IMG/VR virus record: IMGVR_UViG_3300006641_000217
Coordinates: 1 to 21,624 of that record
DNA length: 21,624 bases
Origin: a virus
Reading direction: 5' to 3' (one strand)
Part shown: positions 12,373-19,370 of the stretch, in pieces
Position numbering within the stretch: the stretch's first letter is position 1
Layout of the letters: the number at the start of each line of letters is the position of its first letter
The notes under the pieces: model-generated
What the model was told of the DNA's origin: nothing
The model's input: only the letters and a program-made list of their open reading frames with translations
Databases searched by the model: none
Made by a program: the position numbers and the translations under genes

Positions 12373-13710
12373 TTATAATCCTTGAAATAGGCCGGCTGCC
12401 TCTATTGTTTCTTCTGGTTCAAATGATGGATCCCTGCTTAACCAGGTATCATTGTCAGTATAGATAACACGGAATTTATGTTTGTTGGTCAGAACACTAC
12501 GGATATCATCTATACATACTATTTTTCTGTTTAATGCTTGTATGTAATCTAAGTATCTTACTGTACCAAAATTACAAATTTGTGCAGTATTACTATTGCT
12601 TTGCTTACCTACAAACTCATTGAAGCATTCGTTCCATTTATGAAACACTTCATTTTCTTTGCTACGATGCATTTCTAATATACCGTTAGCATACCATATT
12701 CTAGCATCAAGTACGTTGTTATACAAGTCAGTAACAACCTTAGCCATGTTCTTTTTATTGACTGTAAAGAAATGATGACTATCAAAGTTCTTTGTCCAAC
12801 GTTGATTTTCTAATACTACAGTAGGCAATTGAATATGTTGTTCGTAGAAAGCCATACCATAACTCTCTACAGTGCTAGGATTAAATGCTACTCTTGCGCT
12901 AGTAATGAAATCTACTTTCTCTTGCCCAACGATACTAGCACGTACATCATATGGCACACCGATCTTTGCTAGTCTATCTTCAAACTTCTTAACGCCGTTG
13001 GGACTAGTCATTACCTTAGCAGGTAGTTTAGTCTGTTCAATCAAGTCAATGAACAGTTCAGGATTCTTACCTTCTTCCCAACGACCTACGAATAACACAC
13101 CCTCACGTGGTGTGTGATGTTCCTCTAACAAGCCGCGCTCAGTTATAGGGATAGGTAGATGATATACACTGTCGCTAATATTCAGTTGATTGAATTTGCT
13201 TTGAGTTCCTACATAAATCCCATCAGTTTCTAATTGCTGACGCATTATTAAATTGGTATTATGGAGGAATGGATTTTTGGTATCCTTAAATATCTGACTC
13301 TCAAGGTGTGTATAGGCTATGATTTGCACTACATCCTCAAGACCCATAGCACTAGCAACTTGAACACTCTCGTAGGTATTACAGATAAGTGCATTGTAGA
13401 GATTATGTTCCATAGCCTCTACAATAGCGTTACGGAAGTTAGCCATACGTTCGTAACAGAATGTATCACCATACATAAAGATATTACTATGATCTGTATA
13501 TGGTAATGATTCTAATGGCGCAATGATATTAGCCTTTAATGACTTGATGAATTCGTTGTCCTTGGGCTCTTTATCGCAAATAATATCGACTTTGATATTA
13601 TGCTCGTCCATGAGTTCACAAAAACTTTTTGCGAACTGACCTATACCGCCATGAGGAATTAATGTTTGGTAACTAACAATAAATCCTATACGTTTGTCAT
13701 ACGTTCTCAC
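12373..13710 (-). CDS. GT4-like glycosyltransferase with C-terminal extension
   Basis: 445 residues with a GT-B fold. The N-terminal domain has HGGIGQFAKSF (20-30), the sugar-acceptor loop. The C-terminal domain has GVLFVGRWEEGKNPELFIDL (204-223) and FNPSTVESYGMAFYE (276-290), which contains the E-x7-E donor-binding motif (E282, E290). This is a retaining glycosyltransferase of the GT4 group. About 75 residues beyond the usual GT-B end contain YLDYIQALNRKIVCIDDIRS and a Glu/Asp-rich tail of unknown role. The start is GTG in a GTGA overlap with the upstream gene. It lacks membrane segments. Targets could be phage DNA, virion proteins or host surface glycans; its place between MetK and a GalE-like epimerase does not decide this. 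Confidence 0.87.
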   Translation of the reverse strand: MRTYDKRIGFIVSYQTLIPHGGIGQFAKSFCELMDEHNIKVDIICDKEPKDNEFIKSLKANIIAPLESLPYTDHSNIFMYGDTFCYERMANFRNAIVEAMEHNLYNALICNTYESVQVASAMGLEDVVQIIAYTHLESQIFKDTKNPFLHNTNLIMRQQLETDGIYVGTQSKFNQLNISDSVYHLPIPITERGLLEEHHTPREGVLFVGRWEEGKNPELFIDLIEQTKLPAKVMTSPNGVKKFEDRLAKIGVPYDVRASIVGQEKVDFITSARVAFNPSTVESYGMAFYEQHIQLPTVVLENQRWTKNFDSHHFFTVNKKNMAKVVTDLYNNVLDARIWYANGILEMHRSKENEVFHKWNECFNEFVGKQSNSNTAQICNFGTVRYLDYIQALNRKIVCIDDIRSVLTNKHKFRVIYTDNDTWLSRDPSFEPEETIEAAGLFQGL

Positions 13711-13940
13711 ACTTCATCCTTTAATCTATTTACCAAAAATACATCACGATTATACCATCGATGCTCAAAGATAGGGTCACCGGGCCCTGTCCACATAGCA
13801 GTTTGCTTGAATGCACGTTCAAACCAAATCAGTTTACCTGATATATGGCAACGCCTTGGCCATAATATATACTTGTATTCTGTACCTATACAATGAGTTT
13901 TAAATCCATCAAAATTTAAATGATCTTTATAAAAAGGCAT
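13707..13940 (-). CDS. Small conserved phage protein, 77 aa
   Basis: Begins MPFYKDHLNFDGFKTHCIGT. Core: YKYILWPRRCHISGKLIWFE, then AFKQTAMWTGPGDPIFEHRW and VFLVNRLKDEV. It is rich in aromatic and basic residues. The W-P-x-R-C-x-x-SGK-x-IW...GPG-x-P...W pattern is one I associate with short, widely spread proteins of T4-like phages with no known function. It starts two bases after the metK stop codon begins its unit and ends in a GTGA overlap with the glycosyltransferase, so its expression is tied to both. Confidence 0.75.
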   Translation of the reverse strand: MPFYKDHLNFDGFKTHCIGTEYKYILWPRRCHISGKLIWFERAFKQTAMWTGPGDPIFEHRWYNRDVFLVNRLKDEV

Positions 13941-13941
13941 G

Positions 13942-15042
13942 TTAGAATAAGTCTACACGTTCCCATGGTAGATCGGGTTTACCAAAATGACCGTAGTTAG
14001 TTGTGCTACTATAGATTGGTCTAAACAAATCAAAACGATCAATAATACCTTTAGGTGTCAAGTCTACCACTCTTGGAATGAGCATTGTTAAATCTCTTGC
14101 TAATGCTTTATCTTCACATTCTATATAGAAACTCATAGGCTGTGCCATACCAATAGCATAACTAATTTGACATGTAGCCCAATTTGCACGACCGCTTGCT
14201 ACGATATTCTTAGCGATATATCGCATCATATAAGCGGCACTACGATCCACTTTAGTAGGGTCTTTGCCACTGAAGGCTCCGCCACCATGAGGACTATAGC
14301 CACCGTAAGTATCAACAATAATCTTACGGCCAGTAAGCCCAGTGTCACCATCAGGGCCACCAATAACAAATCTGCCAGTTGGGTTAATGTAAAATTCAGT
14401 TTCATTGTCTACGTATTGTTCTGGCAAGATACCTCGAATGATATTTTCTACTGCCATTCTTACAGCGGTAATATCAACAGTTTCACTATGTTGCGTACTA
14501 CACACAACTTTAGCGATACGCTTAGGAGTACCGTCATCATTGTATTCAAATGTCACTTGACTTTTAGCATCTGGCTCTAGCCATGTAACAGTGCCTGCTT
14601 TACGTATCTTAGCAAGTTCTTCTACAATTCTATGACTCCAGTATATAGCACTTGGCATGAATACGTCAGTCTCATTACATGCATAACCAAACATTAATCC
14701 TTGGTCACCGGCACCAAATGTGTCAGTTCCTAGTGCAATATCAGCACTTTGTCCGTGCAGTAAATTTGTAATGTCAACTGTTCGCCAATCAAATCCGTGT
14801 TGTGTATATCCAACATCTCTGATAACCCTGCGAACTGCACTTTCAACCGCTTGTTCAGGTAATACTCCCTTGTATTCACCTGCAACAACTACACGATTGG
14901 TAGTGACTAATGTTTCACATGCACAACGCAATGTAGAATTTTTTTGTGCCATTACTAAATCTAGTATAGCATCGCTAATTGCATCTGCAATCTTATCGGG
15001 GTGTCCCTCTGAAACACTCTCGCTTGTAAATAGATAACTCAT
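13942..15042 (-). CDS. metK: S-adenosylmethionine synthetase
   Basis: 366 residues, close to the normal MetK length. It makes SAM from ATP and methionine. Motifs: SEGHPDKIADAISD (11-24), the GAGDQG ATP-site hexapeptide (110-115), GGPDGDTGLTGRKI and the P-loop-like GGGAFSGKDPTKVDRSAAY. All signature residues look intact. The start at 15042 was chosen because AAAGGAGAAT precedes it; an in-frame ATG at 15066 would add eight residues and lies before that ribosome site. SAM is needed by the radical-SAM enzyme QueE two genes upstream and by the methyltransferase at 16881-17567, so a phage-borne supply fits the context. It could also counter depletion of host SAM or support methylation-based DNA protection. 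Confidence 0.96.
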   Translation of the reverse strand: MSYLFTSESVSEGHPDKIADAISDAILDLVMAQKNSTLRCACETLVTTNRVVVAGEYKGVLPEQAVESAVRRVIRDVGYTQHGFDWRTVDITNLLHGQSADIALGTDTFGAGDQGLMFGYACNETDVFMPSAIYWSHRIVEELAKIRKAGTVTWLEPDAKSQVTFEYNDDGTPKRIAKVVCSTQHSETVDITAVRMAVENIIRGILPEQYVDNETEFYINPTGRFVIGGPDGDTGLTGRKIIVDTYGGYSPHGGGAFSGKDPTKVDRSAAYMMRYIAKNIVASGRANWATCQISYAIGMAQPMSFYIECEDKALARDLTMLIPRVVDLTPKGIIDRFDLFRPIYSSTTNYGHFGKPDLPWERVDLF

Positions 15043-15059
15043 ATTCTCCTTTGTTTTTA

Positions 15060-15242
15060 TTACCAACTTTCAACATCAGTAATATCTACACGTACAAAAC
15101 TAGGATTGTATTCTAGTGTAACTATTGACCCGATGCCGTTGCTATTATCAAAATGTAATTTTACATAGTCAATTGTGTCATACATTTCAAATGCTTCTTT
15201 AATTTTCTCGTATTGATTTCTTGTTATTACTATTGTTGTCAT
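15060..15242 (-). CDS. Small conserved T4-like phage protein, 60 aa
   Basis: Begins MTTIVITRNQYEKIKEAFEM and ends FVRVDITDVESW. The start at 15242 was chosen because it overlaps the queE stop as TAATG; an in-frame ATG at 15254 would add four residues. Predicted: a strand, an amphipathic helix (NQYEKIKEAFEMYD), then a beta sheet (YVKLHFD, GSIVTLEY, FVRVDI). The layout, with the GIG and VDI-x-x-VE-x-W ending, matches a short family found in T4-like phages with no known function. Position between queE and metK may be incidental. Confidence 0.78.
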   Translation of the reverse strand: MTTIVITRNQYEKIKEAFEMYDTIDYVKLHFDNSNGIGSIVTLEYNPSFVRVDITDVESW

Positions 15243-16105
15243 TATGTTCCCCATTCATTTTTAAACAGTGGTACTTGAAGTCTATCACTATAACGCCAAC
15301 CACGTTGCATGGCTGCTAATGCTACGTTCTTTGCGTTTAGATTATAAACACTATCAACGCCACCAACAGGCATAATATAAGTATAGCCCCTAAACCCCGC
15401 TCTTCTAAACTCTTCTTCGGCTCTTTCTGCATCACGTATATCCTCTTCAGTTGCTACTACAAATTTTAAATAGGCAGCACCATATTCTTCGTATTCACGT
15501 ACAATCTTTGGCTGTATAGCATCCTTCCAATCTTCTCCGCTTGCAGGGAGTTTAGCACTAACACTAAACGTGATACTACGGAAGAAATCATGCGTATGAT
15601 ACCTCATCCACTTCTCTAAGTATCTCGCAAACTCTTTAGTAAGTTTTTGAGTACCGTTAGTTTCAAATGTTATATGCTTTAAGTCCTGCATCTTAGGATG
15701 CTCTAGTAATGCAGGATAACTCTTTTGCCATCCTAATAATGGCTCACCACCTGTAATGACTAGGTGTTCGTCCCGCCACTCTTTGTGTGGTAAGAGGTTG
15801 ACGATAGCCTCTGCAATGCTTTCCGTTGTAAGTACCGGTGAAAGGTGTTTGAACCTAGGATCCCAACTAGCATAAGAATCACAACCGGTACTAACAAGGG
15901 GAAGATCCCTATACTCTTTATACCCTCTAGCATTGCCACCAATAATGTTTCGCTCATTTGACTTCTCACCTCGTTTCATTCCAAATCCATCACACGTAAA
16001 ATTGCAACCAAACGTGCGCAAAAAGACAGAGGGCACACCCATAAATCTGCCTTCGCCCTGTATACTATAAAATAATTCACTTACTTTTATATGTTCACCT
16101 AACAT
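15242..16105 (-). CDS. queE: 7-carboxy-7-deazaguanine synthase, long phage-type variant
   Basis: 287 residues. QueE is a radical-SAM enzyme that converts 6-carboxy-tetrahydropterin to 7-carboxy-7-deazaguanine. Visible: ELFYSIQGEGRFMGVPSVFL (10-29), the substrate and Mg region; cysteines C34 and C38 (GCNFTC) and, after an insert, C75 in GCDSYASWD; then LVITGGEPLLGWQ, the GGE motif, and FETNGT. Canonical QueE places the third cysteine close to the second; here about 36 residues separate them, so the cluster motif is CX3CX36C. The insert (GFGMKRGEKSNERNIIGG and on) looks conserved in phage-type QueE as I remember it. SAM is supplied by the nearby MetK, and substrate by QueD upstream. Ribosome site AAAGGCAT. 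The role in queuosine or DNA modification depends on partners outside the window. Confidence 0.93.
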   Translation of the reverse strand: MLGEHIKVSELFYSIQGEGRFMGVPSVFLRTFGCNFTCDGFGMKRGEKSNERNIIGGNARGYKEYRDLPLVSTGCDSYASWDPRFKHLSPVLTTESIAEAIVNLLPHKEWRDEHLVITGGEPLLGWQKSYPALLEHPKMQDLKHITFETNGTQKLTKEFARYLEKWMRYHTHDFFRSITFSVSAKLPASGEDWKDAIQPKIVREYEEYGAAYLKFVVATEEDIRDAERAEEEFRRAGFRGYTYIMPVGGVDSVYNLNAKNVALAAMQRGWRYSDRLQVPLFKNEWGT

Positions 16106-16114
16106 AATATGCCT

Positions 16115-16306
16115 TTACCAATGATGCACTACATTTGCAATAATAAAACAACATGTTATCACATGTAGGAAAATCCAGAAAGTTTTTAGGAACAATGCGA
16201 TTCTGGCTTCGCCCACAGTGAGAATAGGCACTCTAGGCCTATCCTCGTCTGTCTGTCCCATTAAGTGCCCAGTTGCCCGGGCCCAAATCTTTTCAAGTGA
16301 ATTCAA
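16115..16306 (-). CDS. Small membrane protein between queD and queE, 63 aa (TTG start)
   Basis: N-terminus MNSLEKIWARATGHLMGQTD, read from a TTG that overlaps the queD stop as TTGA; no nearby ATG in frame would keep the conserved-looking front. A polar segment with TDEDRPRVPIL precedes a transmembrane helix at about 38-60 (FLKTFWIFLHVITCCFIIAN). The layout (W-x-R-x-TG-x-xMG-x-TDxDRPxVP, then one membrane helix) looks familiar from T4-like phages. Function unknown. Being between queD and queE may reflect operon packing only, but a membrane protein here deserves attention. Confidence 0.78.
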   Translation of the reverse strand: MNSLEKIWARATGHLMGQTDEDRPRVPILTVGEARIALFLKTFWIFLHVITCCFIIANVVHHW

Positions 16307-16806
16307 GCGAATAAATCCTCATTCCATTCACGATGACCTTCACGATATGCCATGTTGCTTTGTGTCTCACGTACTTCAACACGATAGCACCATAGTCGTT
16401 GTGCTTCGCCTGGGCCCCAATAGTCAGGAATATAGACACCATTGATATATCTGTAAATCTGATCAGCCAATGCTTCACAACCTAATCGTGGAAGCACAGT
16501 CAATTTAGCCATGTTCTTACTTTCTAGTAACTTGAAAGTTTCTAGTTCAGGATCATCTTCTGCCACTAGCAACGTATGATCGAACTGATCTTCTAATAGA
16601 CCCTTGAGTTCTTTCAATCCACCATAGTCGGCTGCCCAGTTACGAACATCAAGATGATCAGTACCAAAGTATACTTTGATGCTGAAACTGTAACCATGAA
16701 TCAGATTACAATGACTGTCGGCTCGCCATTGGCGGTATGCGCAGGGGAAGTTATCTACCCACTCTTTTGTACTTGTGTACTTGTATTGTCTTGTTTGATT
16801 TGCCAT
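16303..16806 (-). CDS. queD: QueD/PTPS-like 6-carboxytetrahydropterin synthase variant
   Basis: 167 residues of the 6-pyruvoyl-tetrahydropterin synthase fold, the step before QueE: 7,8-dihydroneopterin triphosphate to 6-carboxy-tetrahydropterin. Visible: CAYRQWRADSHCNLIHGYSF (22-41), DVRNWAADYGGL (53-64), QFDHTLL (74-80, catalytic Asp/His pair) and VEVRET (143-148, pterin-binding Glu). In canonical QueD three His bind zinc (AAH and HGH). Here the first is Tyr24 and the last Tyr39 (HGY); H32, C33 and H37 remain. So the metal site is changed, as in a phage/alphaproteobacterial subgroup I recall with SHCxxxHGY. Ribosome site AAAGGAGAC before the ATG. It is coupled to the membrane protein by TTGA. 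Membership in the pathway is supported by neighbouring queE and folE. Confidence 0.9.
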   Translation of the reverse strand: MANQTRQYKYTSTKEWVDNFPCAYRQWRADSHCNLIHGYSFSIKVYFGTDHLDVRNWAADYGGLKELKGLLEDQFDHTLLVAEDDPELETFKLLESKNMAKLTVLPRLGCEALADQIYRYINGVYIPDYWGPGEAQRLWCYRVEVRETQSNMAYREGHREWNEDLFA

Positions 16807-16818
16807 CTCTAGTCTCCT

Positions 16819-16884
16819 TTAAAAAGTAGCAAGTTTGATGGCGGCAGAATTTATTGATCGGGATGACGCCAAGACCGATATCAT
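16819..16884 (-). other. Possible 21-codon leader ORF before queD
   Basis: The ATG at 16884 overlaps the methyltransferase stop as ATGA and the TAA at 16819-16821 runs into the queD ribosome site (TAAAGGAGA). The peptide would be MISVLASSRSINSAAIKLAT plus a final Phe. Its composition is not distinctive. It may only carry ribosomes from the methyltransferase to queD; it may equally be chance, since the overlap motif alone supports it. Confidence 0.3.
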
Positions 16885-17567
16885 TTTTCTAAAATAAATC
16901 TGATTGTTCCATTGATATGACCTTGAATAGGAAATTCATACCCTAGTCTATCATATGGACAATCAAATAAAACTAACTTATAAGGTAATCTTACAATCAT
17001 CTCTTTTGTAAGATCAACTAAATTTCTTGGGGGCGGCGCCTTTGCAAGTTTAGATGTTATGTAGTGTGATTCTATCATCCCCGTACTTAACGTAAATAAA
17101 AATCTACCACCCGGTTTAATTATTCGCATGGCTTGAACAATATTGTTTTCTACTTCAGTTAATTTACCGAAGTGCAAACTGTTTATAGCCATACCACAAT
17201 CATACTCTTCCACGTGTGCATCTGCAAACTTTTCGGAGAAATCCATATGTAAATCTGCATATTCACCTGATGCGTAACCACCCGGTTCAAGTGATGTTAT
17301 ATTGGGAAACCAACGTTTCCAAAAACATTCACCCGCACCTACATCAATAACACTTTGTGGGTTGTTATCGTATAGCCAACTAATGTAATAAAATATCTCT
17401 TTAAAGCCTATTTTATATTCATAGTGCCCTCGAGGAGATACCTTATTCTGTGCATTTTCATCTTTGACGAATAACTCATAATGTTCCTCAAGTTCCTTTT
17501 CTAGGTTAGGGAAATTTCTAATTTCATGATTACGATTATATTCGTTTAAATTAATATTTTTTGTCAT
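16881..17567 (-). CDS. SAM-dependent methyltransferase, class I
   Basis: 228 residues. Motif I is VIDVGAGECFWK (73-84), an acidic residue follows beta-2 (SLEPGG), DCGMAINSLHFG (123-134) covers motif IV and IKPGGRFLFTLS is motif VI. The N-terminal 65 residues are helical and charged, with GHYEYKIGFKEIFYYI before the core. The fold is clear, the substrate not: no DNA-methyltransferase (DPPY/NPPY) motif is seen, so a small molecule, sugar or peptide substrate is more likely than DNA bases. It overlaps the preceding small gene as ATGA. With cytidylyltransferase, epimerase and glycosyltransferase in the same array, sugar methylation is one option. Confidence 0.82.
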   Translation of the reverse strand: MTKNINLNEYNRNHEIRNFPNLEKELEEHYELFVKDENAQNKVSPRGHYEYKIGFKEIFYYISWLYDNNPQSVIDVGAGECFWKRWFPNITSLEPGGYASGEYADLHMDFSEKFADAHVEEYDCGMAINSLHFGKLTEVENNIVQAMRIIKPGGRFLFTLSTGMIESHYITSKLAKAPPPRNLVDLTKEMIVRLPYKLVLFDCPYDRLGYEFPIQGHINGTIRFILEK

Positions 17568-17758
17568 ACTAAATCCATAAACATCTTTTTTCTACCTTCA
17601 ATACCTAATTGAGTATCAAAGATTTCCCTAACTCTTTGTAGCATAACGCAGGCTAACATCAACTCATCTTGTCTATCGTTACACATAAACAACTGTTGAT
17701 CAATGGGTGCCATTAATTCACTCATACGATTTTGAATTTCTTCACTGTTTATCATCAT
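17564..17758 (-). CDS. Small conserved helical phage protein, 64 aa
   Basis: Two ATGs in a row (17758 and 17755); N-terminus M-MINSEEIQNRMSELMAP. It is all-helical: SEEIQNRMSELMAPIDQQLF, then RQDELMLACVMLQRVREIFD, then LGIEGRKKMFMDLV. This pattern, with QLG-x-EGRKxMFxDL at the end, is familiar to me as a short conserved protein of T4-like phages with unknown role. It overlaps the methyltransferase start as ATGA and begins four bases after the cytidylyltransferase stop. No strong ribosome site is visible, which suggests coupling to the upstream gene. Confidence 0.75.
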   Translation of the reverse strand: MMINSEEIQNRMSELMAPIDQQLFMCNDRQDELMLACVMLQRVREIFDTQLGIEGRKKMFMDLV

Positions 17759-17762
17759 ATAC

Positions 17763-18236
17763 TCATTGATTTAATTTATTAATAATTTGTGCTTCTGCCA
17801 CACGCTTACGTAAACTACTAGAACTAAAACTATGATCACGACCGTTGAATACTATTTCAATACCTCTGTCACAGCATTCATCACGGCCTGTAAAATGTTT
17901 GTCTTGGTATTCTATACCTAAGATACGCACATCTACTGGTAGAATTAATAATAGGTCAATCAAGTCTTGTTCAGTTTGATAAACAACAACTTCATCTACA
18001 AAGCGACATGCGCTAAGTTGAATTTGACGTTCAACAATACTTTGTACTGGTTGATTCTTTGTGTCGGGTCTATCAATAGTAGGATCAGTTTGTAATCCTG
18101 CAATCAAATAGTCACAATGATTTTTTGCTTCACTAAGCATAGCAATGTGACCTGCATGCAACAAGTCAAAGGTACTAAAGGTAATACCAATTTTAAGACC
18201 CTGAGCCTTTAGTTCTTTAATCTTATTGAATATCAT
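17763..18236 (-). CDS. Cytidylyltransferase-like nucleotidyltransferase (TagD-like)
   Basis: 157 residues from the ATG at 18236, which overlaps the upstream stop as ATGA; an ATG at 18254 would add six. The nucleotide-binding signature FSTFDLLHAGHIAML (20-34, HxGH at 27-30) and a C-terminal SSSSLRKR equivalent of the ISSTxIR motif mark the cytidylyltransferase family; glycerol-3-phosphate cytidylyltransferase and the sugar-phosphate nucleotidyltransferases HldE/RfaE share it. A CDP-, ADP- or similar activated product is expected, but the substrate cannot be read from the sequence. Related phage and bacterial genes usually sit with sugar or glycan genes, in line with the glycosyltransferase module here. 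Confidence 0.85.
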   Translation of the reverse strand: MIFNKIKELKAQGLKIGITFSTFDLLHAGHIAMLSEAKNHCDYLIAGLQTDPTIDRPDTKNQPVQSIVERQIQLSACRFVDEVVVYQTEQDLIDLLLILPVDVRILGIEYQDKHFTGRDECCDRGIEIVFNGRDHSFSSSSLRKRVAEAQIINKLNQ

Positions 18237-18469
18237 CTTTGTAACGTTTTCCACATGACAGTTTGTTCATGTTCTTTTAAGAACTCCTCTTCTCCTGAAA
18301 AGGATCCACTATCTTTAAGTATAGCATCAACAAGCCATTTAATCTTATACAAGTCTTGTTTGATAGCCCATTGTACATAACCATCATTATAGGGACTGTG
18401 TAATTCTACACCAGCCATGTAAATTTGATGATGAACACTATTATAATCCATTGGTTTACGAAATCCCAT
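18233..18469 (-). CDS. Conserved small T4-like phage protein, 78 aa
   Basis: Begins MGFRKPMDYNSVHHQIYMAG. Continues LHSPYNDGYVQWAIKQDLYK, IKWLVDAILKDS and GEEEFLKEHEQ. The pattern (MGF-x-KP-x-DY-SV-x-HQIY, SPYNDG, IK-x-DLY-x-x-KWL, GEEEF) recurs in T4-like phages without a known function. It looks like a compact helical protein. The ATG overlaps the stop of the 53-residue gene as TAATG; its own stop overlaps the cytidylyltransferase start as ATGA. Confidence 0.8.
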   Translation of the reverse strand: MGFRKPMDYNSVHHQIYMAGVELHSPYNDGYVQWAIKQDLYKIKWLVDAILKDSGSFSGEEEFLKEHEQTVMWKTLQR

Positions 18470-18630
18470 TAGTCACTCCAGTTATTATCCATATATCCGC
18501 AAGTACAAACTCCTGTGATATTGCAGTCATTATTACAGTCTTTATGCCTTGGTGCATACTTGATCAACAAATATATGATCAAGGCAATTAAAATGCCTGC
18601 TGATATCTTCAGAAATAACAGAGCAGTCAC
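18469..18630 (-). CDS. Tiny membrane protein with Cys-rich tail, 53 aa (GTG start)
   Basis: GTG at 18630 overlaps the folE stop as GTGA; TAA at 18469-18471 overlaps the next ATG as TAATG. The N-terminus MTALLFLKISAGILIALIIY and the following residues form one membrane helix (about 3-24). A basic stretch (KYAPRHK) is followed by CNNDCNITGVCTCGYMDNNW with four cysteines (32, 36, 42, 44). The paired overlaps fix start and stop and make chance unlikely. By the positive-inside rule the Cys-rich tail would be cytoplasmic and could bind metal. Small phage proteins ending in CNxxCNxGxxCTC look familiar to me. It is short and non-ATG, so easily missed. Confidence 0.7.
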   Translation of the reverse strand: MTALLFLKISAGILIALIIYLLIKYAPRHKDCNNDCNITGVCTCGYMDNNWSD

Positions 18631-19307
18631 TTGCAACCCTGTCTTGCAAGATGATAAAACTCATTACGAACAGCAGGATCATTTTTGAATCCTCCGCCAA
18701 GTCTACTAGTAACTGTACTGCTACCAGTATCTTCCACGCCACGTGATTTTACACAATAATGTTGTGCGTCAATCATAACTGCAACATCTTCAGTATCTAA
18801 GATGAATTGCAATGTGTGAAAAATCTGTTCAGTTAATCGTTCTTGTATTTGAGGACGCTTACTAAAGTACTCTACGATGCGATTGATTTTACTGAGTCCT
18901 AGTACTTTGCTTTTAGGAACATAAGCAACTGTAGCATGTCCATCGATAACTACAAAGTGATGTTCGCAATTACTTTGTACACTAACATTACGTTCTACAA
19001 CCATTTCGTTGTAGTTCATTTTGTTATTGACTGTAGTACATTTTGGAAATGCATCGTAGTCAAGACCCCAAAAGATTTCGTTGACATACATCTTGGCAAC
19101 ACGTTTAGGTGTTTCCATAAGACTGTCATCACTTAGGTCTAAGCCTAAGGCTCGCATAATCTCAGCAAAATTACCCTCAATGATATCGATTTGATCTTTG
19201 CGGTCTAAGTTACGCTTTTTGACTGGGGTTTCAACACCTACTTTTACTAAGTGTTCGTGTACTAGGCGACCCAATTCAGGGTCAGTTTTTGTTTTGTTAT
19301 ATGACAT
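18627..19307 (-). CDS. folE: GTP cyclohydrolase I
   Basis: 226 residues, the usual length of type I FolE. It converts GTP to 7,8-dihydroneopterin triphosphate, the entry step for both folate and 7-deazaguanine synthesis. Zinc ligands and active site are visible: SNCEHHFVVIDG (112-123; C114, H116, H117), VLGLSKINRIVEYFSKRPQ (135-153), and H183/C185 in AQHYCVKSRGVEDTGS. All appear intact. With queD and queE downstream on the same strand it most likely feeds 7-deazaguanine synthesis rather than folate. Ribosome site AAGGAAGGATTC. A terminator-like hairpin separates it from the gene before it, so it may head its own transcript, although no clear promoter is visible between. Confidence 0.96.
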   Translation of the reverse strand: MSYNKTKTDPELGRLVHEHLVKVGVETPVKKRNLDRKDQIDIIEGNFAEIMRALGLDLSDDSLMETPKRVAKMYVNEIFWGLDYDAFPKCTTVNNKMNYNEMVVERNVSVQSNCEHHFVVIDGHATVAYVPKSKVLGLSKINRIVEYFSKRPQIQERLTEQIFHTLQFILDTEDVAVMIDAQHYCVKSRGVEDTGSSTVTSRLGGGFKNDPAVRNEFYHLARQGCK

Positions 19308-19342
19308 ATGAATCCTTCCTTACGCGGATATGAGTTTTGAAA

Positions 19343-19366
19343 ATGTGCTACCGTTGTGTAGCACAT
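19343..19366 (-). terminator. Terminator-like hairpin upstream of folE
   Basis: A 9-bp perfect stem (ATGTGCTAC / GTAGCACAT) with a 6-base loop, beginning five bases after the stop of the Hc1-like gene. It is followed on the minus strand by TTTCAAAACTC, a short T-run, so termination may be partial. It would limit read-through from the guaC unit into folE. Confidence 0.6.
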
Positions 19367-19370
19367 GTAT

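Noticed and set aside
14167-14580. Plus-strand frame of 137 residues inside metK
   Set aside because: MetK is unambiguous on the minus strand with all motifs; the opposite frame has no family features.
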